Shown here: piece by piece, positions 7,284 through 12,737 of the stretch
Layout: every line of letters begins with the position of its first letter
How positions within the stretch are numbered: position 1 is the stretch's first letter
The notes under the pieces: generated by a model
The model's database searches: none
Told to the model about the DNA's origin: nothing
Seen by the model: only the letters and a program-made list of their open reading frames with translations
NCBI GenBank assembly: GCA_946478645.1
Contig: CAMLCW010000109.1
Coordinates: forward strand, 1 to 13,396
Reading direction: 5' to 3'
Length of the DNA: 13,396 nucleotides
Origin: an uncultured Variovorax sp.
Lineage (GTDB): Bacteria; Pseudomonadota; Gammaproteobacteria; Burkholderiales; Burkholderiaceae
Made by a program: the position numbers and the translations under genes

Positions 7284-8447
7284 ATGGCTACACAACGACT
7301 CGGACTGATCATGCACGGCGTCACCGGACGCATGGGCATGAACCAGCATTTGATCCGCTCGATCTGCGCAATCCGCGCCCAGGGCGGCGTCACGCTCTCC
7401 AACGGCGACAAGGTCATGCCCGACCCGATCCTGGTCGGCCGCAACGCCGAGAAGATGGAAGCCCTGGCCAAGAAGCACGGCATCGCGCGCTGGGGCACCG
7501 ACCTGGACAAAGCGCTCGAGAACAAGGACGACACCATCTTCTTCGACGCCGGCACCACGCAGATGCGGCCGACGCTGCTCGCCAAGGCCATCCGCGCCGG
7601 CAAGCACGTGTACTGCGAGAAGCCGATCGCCACCAACCTCAACGAGGCGGTCGAGATCGCGCGCCTCGCGCAGGAGTCGGGCCTGAAGCACGGCGCGGTG
7701 CAGGACAAGCTCTTCCTGCCGGGCCTGCGCAAGCTCGACATGCTGCGCCGCGCGGGCTTCTTCGGCCGCATGCTCAGCGTGCGCCTGGAGTTCGGCTACT
7801 GGGTGTTCGAAGGCGACCTGCAGCCGATCCAGCGTCCGAGCTGGAACTACCGCAGCGAAGACGGCGGCGGCATGATCCTCGACATGATGTGCCACTGGCG
7901 CTACGTGCTCGACAACCTGTTCGGCGAGGTGAAGTCGGTCTCGTGCATTGGCGCCACCCACATCCCGACCCGCTGGGACGAAGCCGGCAAGCCCTACCAG
8001 GCCACCGCCGACGATGCGGCCTACGCCACCTGCGAACTCACCGGCCACAACGGCGAACCCGTGATCGCGCAGCTCAACATGAGCTGGGCCACGCGCGTGC
8101 GCCGCGACGACCTGGTGACCTTCCATGTCGACGGCACCGACGGCTCGGCCGTGGCCGGCCTGTCGAGCTGCCGCGCCCAGTCGCGCGTCGCCACGCCGCG
8201 CCCGGTGTGGAACCCCGACGAGAAGCAGACGATGAACTTCTTCGACCAGTGGCAGGAGATCCCTGATTCGCAGGTCTACGACAACGGCTTCAAGATCCAG
8301 TGGGAGCACTTCATTCGCCACGTGGTCGAGAACGAGCCCTACAAGTGGACGCTGCCCGAAGGCGCCAAGGGCGTGCAGCTGGTCGAGGCCGCGCTCGAGT
8401 CGTGGAAGGACCGCCGCTGGATCGACGTGCCCGCGCTGAAGGTCTGA
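7284..8447 (+). CDS. Gfo/Idh/MocA-family oxidoreductase
   Basis: A 387-residue NAD(P)-dependent dehydrogenase-type protein. The Rossmann nucleotide-binding loop is GVTGRMG (12-18). The family's EKP motif is E112-K113-P114 in YCEKPIA. The catalytic-domain signature GGGMILDMMCHW (194-205) places D200 and H204 where the proton-transfer Asp/His pair is expected. Family members oxidise or reduce sugars, cyclitols and their derivatives at one hydroxyl. ATG 7284 has AAGGAA at 7271-7276 with 7-nt spacing. The upstream gap is 44 bp and the DUF993 gene follows after 11 bp. Together with the TIM-barrel isomerase at 9655 it resembles 3-keto-sugar and inositol pathways, where such a dehydrogenase makes a ketone that activates the neighbouring position. 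It shows no feature that fixes the substrate. It is slightly longer than the family's usual 330-370 residues. Confidence 0.9.
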   Translation: MATQRLGLIMHGVTGRMGMNQHLIRSICAIRAQGGVTLSNGDKVMPDPILVGRNAEKMEALAKKHGIARWGTDLDKALENKDDTIFFDAGTTQMRPTLLAKAIRAGKHVYCEKPIATNLNEAVEIARLAQESGLKHGAVQDKLFLPGLRKLDMLRRAGFFGRMLSVRLEFGYWVFEGDLQPIQRPSWNYRSEDGGGMILDMMCHWRYVLDNLFGEVKSVSCIGATHIPTRWDEAGKPYQATADDAAYATCELTGHNGEPVIAQLNMSWATRVRRDDLVTFHVDGTDGSAVAGLSSCRAQSRVATPRPVWNPDEKQTMNFFDQWQEIPDSQVYDNGFKIQWEHFIRHVVENEPYKWTLPEGAKGVQLVEAALESWKDRRWIDVPALKV

Positions 8448-8458
8448 GGCACGTCACC

Positions 8459-9646
8459 ATGGCACTTTCGCTGACCCTCCCCACCGCGAGCGGATCGCTC
8501 GCGCCCTACGCGCTGCGCGGCACCGCGCCGGTCAAGCCCGACGCGGGCGTCAAGTTCAACCGCATCGCCTACTCGGCTGCGCACGTCGTGGCCGACCCGC
8601 TCGCGGCCATCGATCCATGGCTGCAGTCCGCGGTCGACTGGGACACCACCATCGCCTATCGGCGGCACCTGTTCTCGCTCGGCCTGGGCGTGGCCGAGGC
8701 CATGGACACCGCGCAGCGCGGCATGGGCCTCGACTGGCCGACCTCGCTCGAACTGATCCGCCGCTCGCTCGACGCGGCCAAGGACGTGCCCGGCGCGCTC
8801 GTGGCTTCGGGCTGCGGCACCGACCACCTGAACCTCGACGACGTGAAGAGCGTCGACGACGTGATCCGCGGCTACGAGGAACAGATGGCCGCGATCGAGG
8901 CGCTCGGCGGCAAGCTGATCGTCATGGCGAGCCGCGCACTCGCCCGCGTCGCCAAGAGCCCGGCCGACTACGAACGCGTATACGACCGCATCCTCAGCCA
9001 GGCGAAGCAGCCGGTGGTGCTGCATTGGCTCGGCGACATGTTCGACCCGGCGCTGGCGGGCTACTGGGGTACGAACGATGTCGACGCGGCGATGGACACC
9101 GCCGTTGGCATCATCGCGGCACATCCGGAGAAGGTCGACGGCATCAAGATATCGCTGCTCGACAAGGACAAGGAGATCGCGATGCGCCGGCGCCTGCCGG
9201 CCGGCGTGCGCATGTACACCGGCGACGACTTCAACTATGCCGAGCTGATCGCCGGCGACGGCTTCGGCAGCGAACCCACGCATGGCCAGAGCGACGCGCT
9301 GCTCGGCATCTTCGATGCCATCGCGCCCGCGGCCAGCGCCGCGCTCGGTGCATTGGCGCAGGGCAATACCGAGAAGTTCCACGCGATCCTCGGCCCCACG
9401 GTGCCGCTGTCGCGCCACATCTTCGCGGCGCCCACGCGCTTCTACAAGACCGGCGTGGTGTTCATGGCCTGGCTCAACGGCCACCAGAAGCACTTCACGA
9501 TGGTGGGCGGCCAGCAGAGCACGCGCTCGCTGCAGCACTTTGCCGAGCTGTTCCGGCTGGCCGATGCGGCCAACCTGCTCGAGCAGCCCGAGCTCGCGGT
9601 GCAGCGCATGAAGACGCTGCTGGCCTTGCACGGCGTGGAAGGCTGA
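8459..9646 (+). CDS. DUF993 / dihydrodipicolinate-synthase-like protein (candidate aldolase)
   Basis: A 395-residue protein that I recognise as DUF993, usually annotated as dihydrodipicolinate synthase family. It reads as a TIM barrel: LVASGCGTDHL near 114-123, LIVMASRAL at 153-161, PVVLHWLGDMF at 185-195 and VDGIKISLLDKDKE at 226-239. K230 in GIKIS sits where the Schiff-base lysine of DHDPS/NAL aldolases (GIKE/GIKD type) would be, so a lysine-dependent retro-aldol or dehydration reaction is plausible. That mechanism is inferred, and to my knowledge no reaction is established for the family. The start ATG 8459 has GAGG at 8446-8449 overlapping the previous stop, so it is translationally coupled to the dehydrogenase. 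The isomerase gene begins 8 bp after its stop. This protein is the least characterised enzyme of the operon and the most likely source of new chemistry. Confidence 0.82.
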   Translation: MALSLTLPTASGSLAPYALRGTAPVKPDAGVKFNRIAYSAAHVVADPLAAIDPWLQSAVDWDTTIAYRRHLFSLGLGVAEAMDTAQRGMGLDWPTSLELIRRSLDAAKDVPGALVASGCGTDHLNLDDVKSVDDVIRGYEEQMAAIEALGGKLIVMASRALARVAKSPADYERVYDRILSQAKQPVVLHWLGDMFDPALAGYWGTNDVDAAMDTAVGIIAAHPEKVDGIKISLLDKDKEIAMRRRLPAGVRMYTGDDFNYAELIAGDGFGSEPTHGQSDALLGIFDAIAPAASAALGALAQGNTEKFHAILGPTVPLSRHIFAAPTRFYKTGVVFMAWLNGHQKHFTMVGGQQSTRSLQHFAELFRLADAANLLEQPELAVQRMKTLLALHGVEG

Positions 9647-9654
9647 GCGAAGCG

Positions 9655-10533
9655 ATGCGCGATTTCTCCGGCAATCACGACTGGCTCTCGATCAACACCG
9701 CCACCGTGCGCAAGCAGTCGGGCGCCGAGGTGCCGCTCGACCGCATCATCGACCAGTGCGCCGAGCGCGGCATCCGCGCGATCAGCCCCTGGCGCGACCA
9801 GGTGGCGGCGGTCGGGCTCGAGAAGGTGGCGAAGCAGCTGAAGGCGCACGGCATCGGGCTCTCGGGCTACTGCCGCGGCGGCTTCTTCCCGGCGCCCGAC
9901 GCGGCCGGGCTGAAGGCCGCGCTCGACGACAACCGCCGTGCCATCGACGAAGCCAAGACCCTCGACGCGCCCTGTGTCGTGCTGGTGGTCGGCGCCCTGC
10001 CCGGCGCGCTCGAAGGCAAGGCCGCCTACACCGACATCGCGCGCGCCCGCGGCGAGGTGCGCGACGGCATTGCCGCCTCGCTCGAATACGCGCGCGAGGT
10101 CGGCATGCCGCTGGCGATCGAACCGCTGCATCCGATGCAGGCCGCCGACCGCGCCTGCATCAACACGCTCGAACATGCGCTCGATATCTGCGATGAACTC
10201 GACGCGGGCAAGAGCGGCATGCTCGGCGTGGCGCTCGACATCTACCACGTGTGGTGGGACCCGAAGCTCGAACAGCAAATCGCCCGCGCCGGCCGCGAGC
10301 GCCTGCTGGCGTACCACGTCTGCGACTGGCTCACGCCGACGCGCGACCTGCTGTCCGACCGCGGAATGATGGGCGACGGCGTGGTCGAGCTCAAGAAGAT
10401 CCGCGGCTGGGTCGAGGCGGCGGGTTTCGCGGGCTTCAGCGAGGTCGAGATCTTCTCGAACCTCGACTGGTGGCAGCGCCCCGGCGCCGAAACGCTCGAG
10501 GTCTGCATCGAGCGGCATCGCTCGGTGGTGTAG
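9655..10533 (+). CDS. Sugar phosphate isomerase/epimerase-like TIM-barrel protein (AP_endonuc_2 fold)
   Basis: A 292-residue protein of the xylose-isomerase-like TIM barrel (AP endonuclease family 2). The metal-binding set is visible: E156 in LAIEPLHPM, D195 and H198 in ALDIYHVWWDP, H221 with D224 in YHVCDW, and E265 in SEVEIFS. Family members isomerise or epimerise sugars, dehydrate inosose (IolE), or eliminate from 3-keto-glycosides; they act in the cytoplasm with Mn, Mg or Co. The start ATG 9655 is 8 bp after the DUF993 stop, with only a weak GAGCGA upstream. The gene is the last of the operon: an inverted repeat begins 12 bp after its stop. Co-occurrence with a Gfo/Idh/MocA dehydrogenase suggests it acts on a keto-sugar or keto-cyclitol made by that enzyme. 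The exact reaction is not readable from sequence. Confidence 0.88.
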   Translation: MRDFSGNHDWLSINTATVRKQSGAEVPLDRIIDQCAERGIRAISPWRDQVAAVGLEKVAKQLKAHGIGLSGYCRGGFFPAPDAAGLKAALDDNRRAIDEAKTLDAPCVVLVVGALPGALEGKAAYTDIARARGEVRDGIAASLEYAREVGMPLAIEPLHPMQAADRACINTLEHALDICDELDAGKSGMLGVALDIYHVWWDPKLEQQIARAGRERLLAYHVCDWLTPTRDLLSDRGMMGDGVVELKKIRGWVEAAGFAGFSEVEIFSNLDWWQRPGAETLEVCIERHRSVV

Positions 10534-10545
10534 GCCCAATCCGGG

Positions 10546-10681
10546 CAGCCGAACGCAGAAGTCGCAAAGGTTTCGCAGAAGTCGCAGAAGTCGCAGAAGT
10601 CGCAGAAGGAAACCTGAAAAAGTTCTCTTCGAATTCTTCTGCGACTTCTGCGCGCTTTTGTCTTTCTTCTGCGTTCGGCTG
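10546..10681. repeat. Intergenic inverted repeat enclosing 9-bp tandem repeats
   Basis: Outer arms 10546-10561 (CAGCCGAACGCAGAAG) and 10666-10681 are a perfect 16-bp inverted repeat. Inside the left arm, the unit CGCAGAAGT occurs four times in tandem (10574-10608, the last copy ending in G instead of T), with one more copy at 10554-10562. The right side carries the complementary CTTCTGCGACTTCTGCG (10636-10652). RNA from either strand could fold into a long hairpin. It lies between the operon's last gene and the glycosylase gene, so it may stop or stabilise the upstream transcript, but there is no classical U-tract after a tight stem. It looks like a dispersed intergenic repeat of Comamonadaceae rather than a gene; that identity is an impression from memory, not a search. 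Confidence 0.85.
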
Positions 10682-10712
10682 TCCGACCCCCAGCCTGTGC
10701 TGCAATCCGGCG

Positions 10713-11810
10713 ATGGCTGACCCGACCCTCGACGACCTGCGCCGCTACGCGGTGGCGCGCACCCTGTTCAGGCCGACCACGCTGCCGGCCGCGATCCGCC
10801 AGCTCGGCTTCGTGCAGGCCGATCCGATCCGCGCACCCGCGCGCGCGCAGGACCTCACGCTGCGCCACCGCGTGAAGGACTACCGCGCTGGCGATCTCGA
10901 AAGCCGCTACACCCGCCTGGCGGTCGAGGAAGACTGCCTCGTCAACTACGGCTTCCTGCCGCGCGAGCACCTGGCGCTGATGCATCCGCGCGAAGCCCGC
11001 ACGCCGTGGGACGAAGACACCCGCCGCAAGGCCGCCGACGTGCTCGCCTTCGTGCGCGAGCGCGGACCCGTGCATCCGCGCGAGGTCGAGCTGCACTTCG
11101 CGCACGGCCGCGTGAAGAACTACTGGGGCGGCTCGAGCAACGCGACCACGCGGCTGCTCGACGGCCTGCACTACCGCGGCCAGTTGCGCGTGGTGCGGCG
11201 CGACAGCGGCACGCGCGTGTACGAGGCCGTGGCCCATCCACCCGCCGACGAAAGCCCTGCCGGCCGCGCCCGGCGCGCCGCCGCACTCATCGAACTGGTG
11301 GTGCGCAAATACGCACCGCTGCCCGCGGCGAGCCTGACGTATCTCGTGCGGCTGCTCGGCTACGGCGCGCCGCATCTGTCGGCGCAGACCCAGGCCGCGT
11401 TGCGCATCGCGCGCGAGGATCTGCTCGCGAGCTGCCGCATCGACGGCACCACCTGGTATTGGCCCGCCGACGAGAACCCGGCCTCGCGGCGACACGCACC
11501 CGACGATGCGGTGCGCCTGCTCGCCCCGTTCGACCCTGTGGTGTGGGACCGCCGCCGCTTCGAACTGCTCTGGGGCTGGACCTACAAGTTCGAGGCCTAC
11601 ATGCCCGCGCCGAAGCGGCAGTTCGGCTACTACGCGCTGCCGATGCTCTGGGGCGAGCGCGTGATCGGATGGGCCAATGTCGCGGCCAACCCCGGCGGGC
11701 TGCAGCCCGCCTTCGGCTACGCCGGCAAGCCGCCGTCGCGCGATGCGGTATTCCGTCGCGGCCTCGACGAAGAACTCGAGCGCATGGCGCAATTCCTCAC
11801 GCGGCGCTGA
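10713..11810 (+). CDS. DNA glycosylase AlkZ/YcaQ-like family protein (winged-helix, HTH_42)
   Basis: A 365-residue protein of the family formerly called winged-helix DNA-binding or DUF1006. The N-terminal GFVQADPIRAPARAQDL (32-48) contains Q35-A-D37, matching the QxD catalytic motif of E. coli YcaQ-type enzymes as opposed to the QxQ of Streptomyces AlkZ. Later family stretches are ARAAALIELVVRKYAP and LLAPFDPVVWDRRRFELLWG, followed by YKFEAYMPAPKRQFGYYALP near 291-310. Characterised relatives excise bulky N-alkylated bases and unhook interstrand crosslinks. ATG 10713 has no ribosome-binding site and is preceded by TGCAATCC (10701-10708), so a leaderless message is possible. It is separated from the catabolic operon by the inverted repeat and is probably independent of it. 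Family assignment is strong; the QxD subtype rests on motif reading. Confidence 0.88.
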   Translation: MADPTLDDLRRYAVARTLFRPTTLPAAIRQLGFVQADPIRAPARAQDLTLRHRVKDYRAGDLESRYTRLAVEEDCLVNYGFLPREHLALMHPREARTPWDEDTRRKAADVLAFVRERGPVHPREVELHFAHGRVKNYWGGSSNATTRLLDGLHYRGQLRVVRRDSGTRVYEAVAHPPADESPAGRARRAAALIELVVRKYAPLPAASLTYLVRLLGYGAPHLSAQTQAALRIAREDLLASCRIDGTTWYWPADENPASRRHAPDDAVRLLAPFDPVVWDRRRFELLWGWTYKFEAYMPAPKRQFGYYALPMLWGERVIGWANVAANPGGLQPAFGYAGKPPSRDAVFRRGLDEELERMAQFLTRR

Positions 11811-11884
11811 GCGCCCCGCCGGCCCGCCCCCGGCCGCCATGGGGCTTTGCCTCGTCGGCGACAGCACGGCGGCGGCGTCCTGCC

Positions 11885-11890
11885 TAGAAT
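11885..11890 (+). promoter_or_regulatory. Putative -10 element of the riboswitch-ribH transcript
   Basis: TAGAAT lies within CTAGAATCG, the same nonamer found at the operon promoter (2078-2086). It is about 29 bp upstream of the riboswitch P1 stem, a sensible distance for a start near 11897. No good -35 hexamer is seen 16-18 bp upstream. The rest of the 11811-11918 stretch holds nothing else recognisable. Confidence 0.45.
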
Positions 11891-11918
11891 CGCCACCGCC
11901 CCAGCGCAAGCCGGGGCA

Positions 11919-12085
11919 GCGTTCTCAGGGCGGGGTGAAATTCCCCACCGGCGGTCATGGCGGTGTTCTTCGCAAGAAGAACCGCACGAGCCCGCGAGCG
12001 CCCGCAGCCCGCCATGGGCTGCGGGGTCAGCAGATTTCGGTGCGATTCCGAAGCCGACGGTCACAGTCCGGATGAAAGAGAGCGC
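11919..12085 (+). promoter_or_regulatory. FMN riboswitch (RFN element)
   Basis: The conserved FMN aptamer is complete. P1 is formed by GCGTTCTC (11919-11926) with GAGAGCGC (12078-12085). Conserved blocks follow in order: CAGGGCGGGGTGAAATTCCC, then CACCGGCGGT (11946-11955), GAGCCCGCGAGCG (11988-12000), GGTCAGCAGATT, GATTCCGAAGCCGACGGTCA and CAGTCCGGATGAAAGAGAGC. Two optional stems are enlarged: one around 11960-11984 (TTCTTC-GCAA-GAAGAA core) and a 10-bp perfect stem CCCGCAGCCC/GGGCTGCGGG (12001-12010 with 12016-12025). It sits 107 nt upstream of the ribH start, so FMN is expected to switch off lumazine synthase production. Confidence 0.97.
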
Positions 12086-12192
12086 GAAATGCGGGTCGGC
12101 CCGCGTGCTTCGCCATGGCGAACGCGCGTCCGGCTGCCTGCGGTTTCGTGCGCCCTGATTCAGGAAACCTGCTTTCGATCAAGAGGCACACC
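12086..12192 (+). promoter_or_regulatory. Expression platform and leader between FMN riboswitch and ribH
   Basis: Small hairpins visible here are GCGGG-TCGG-CCCGC (12091-12104) and the 14-nt palindrome TTCGCCATGGCGAA (about 12109-12122). Two overlapping, mutually exclusive stems follow: CCTGATTCAGG (12154-12164) and CAGGAAACCTG (12161-12171). The ribosome-binding site GAGG is at 12183-12186. There is no U-tract terminator, so translational control or Rho-dependent termination is more likely than intrinsic termination. No stretch obviously complementary to GAGG was found close by. Folding is by eye only. Confidence 0.4.
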
Positions 12193-12705
12193 ATGAGTCA
12201 GATCAACGACCTTCCCCTTTCGGCCATCGACGCGACGGGCCGCCCGCGCGGCCAGCGCATCGCCTTCGTGCAGGCGCAATGGCATGCCGACATCGTCCAC
12301 CAGGCGCGCGACGCCTTCCTCGAGGAAATGGCGCGGCTCGGCGTGGCCCGCGACACGATCGACGTGTTCGACGTGCCGGGCGCGTTCGAGATCCCGCTGC
12401 ACGCGCGGCGGCTCGCGCGCTCGGGCCAATACGCCGGCATCGTCGCCTGCGCGCTGGTGGTCGATGGCGGCATCTACCGCCACGAGTTCGTCGCGAGCAC
12501 CGTCGTCAGCACGCTGATGTCGCTGCAGCTCGAGACCGACGTGCCGATCTTCTCGGCCGTGCTCACGCCGCACCACTTCCACGAGCATGTGGAACACCGC
12601 AAATACTTCCACCGCCACTTCGCGGTCAAGGGCACCGAGGTGGCCGAGGCCTGCGTGAAGACGCTCGAAGGCCTGAAGAAGGTCGACGCGCTGCTGGCAG
12701 CGTGA
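12193..12705 (+). CDS. ribH: 6,7-dimethyl-8-ribityllumazine synthase, RibH2-type
   Basis: A 170-residue riboflavin-pathway enzyme. It condenses 5-amino-6-ribitylamino-uracil with 3,4-dihydroxy-2-butanone 4-phosphate to give lumazine, the direct riboflavin precursor. Diagnostic stretches are FVQAQWHADIV (25-35), where W30 replaces the usual stacking Phe, FDVPGAFEIPLHARRLA (59-75) and DGGIYRHEFVA (91-101), where H97 is the expected catalytic histidine. TPHHFHEHVEHRKYFHRHF (125-143) is the RibH2 hallmark and recalls Brucella RibH2 closely. I chose ATG 12193 because GAGG (12183-12186) is correctly spaced and the protein then begins like its relatives; in-frame upstream codons lie in the riboswitch leader. 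It is the only gene behind the FMN riboswitch, without ribBA/E/D neighbours, so it is probably a second, stand-alone lumazine synthase used when flavin is short. Confidence 0.94.
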   Translation: MSQINDLPLSAIDATGRPRGQRIAFVQAQWHADIVHQARDAFLEEMARLGVARDTIDVFDVPGAFEIPLHARRLARSGQYAGIVACALVVDGGIYRHEFVASTVVSTLMSLQLETDVPIFSAVLTPHHFHEHVEHRKYFHRHFAVKGTEVAEACVKTLEGLKKVDALLAA

Positions 12706-12731
12706 CAAGGCCCGGTCCGCTGGCGTAACCT
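12702..12731 (+). promoter_or_regulatory. Possible promoter of the GST-like gene
   Basis: GTGACA (12702-12707, 5/6 to consensus -35) overlaps the ribH stop codon. After an 18-bp spacer comes TAACCT (12726-12731). A start 6-7 nt later falls at the ATG 12738, which has no Shine-Dalgarno site, so the gene may be transcribed independently as a leaderless mRNA. Confidence 0.4.
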
Positions 12732-12737
12732 GCGCGG

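Noticed and set aside
10574..10608. Short tandem units considered as a CRISPR array
   Set aside because: The units are 9 bp, directly abutting with no spacers, and there are no cas genes.
11811..11880. Possible intrinsic terminator after the glycosylase gene
   Set aside because: The stretch is GC-rich with several possible GCCCC/GGGGC pairings but no compact stem followed by a U-tract.
10242..11909. A 555-codon minus-strand frame and a longer + strand frame (10251-11810) running through the intergenic repeat
   Set aside because: The repeat produces periodic peptides (AEVAEV and CDFCDF types) that look protein-like, but they come from the 9-bp unit. The glycosylase starts at ATG 10713, where family similarity begins.
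12115..12192. Upstream in-frame ATG (12115) for ribH
   Set aside because: It would add 26 residues encoded by the riboswitch leader. It has no proper ribosome-binding site, whereas ATG 12193 has one.
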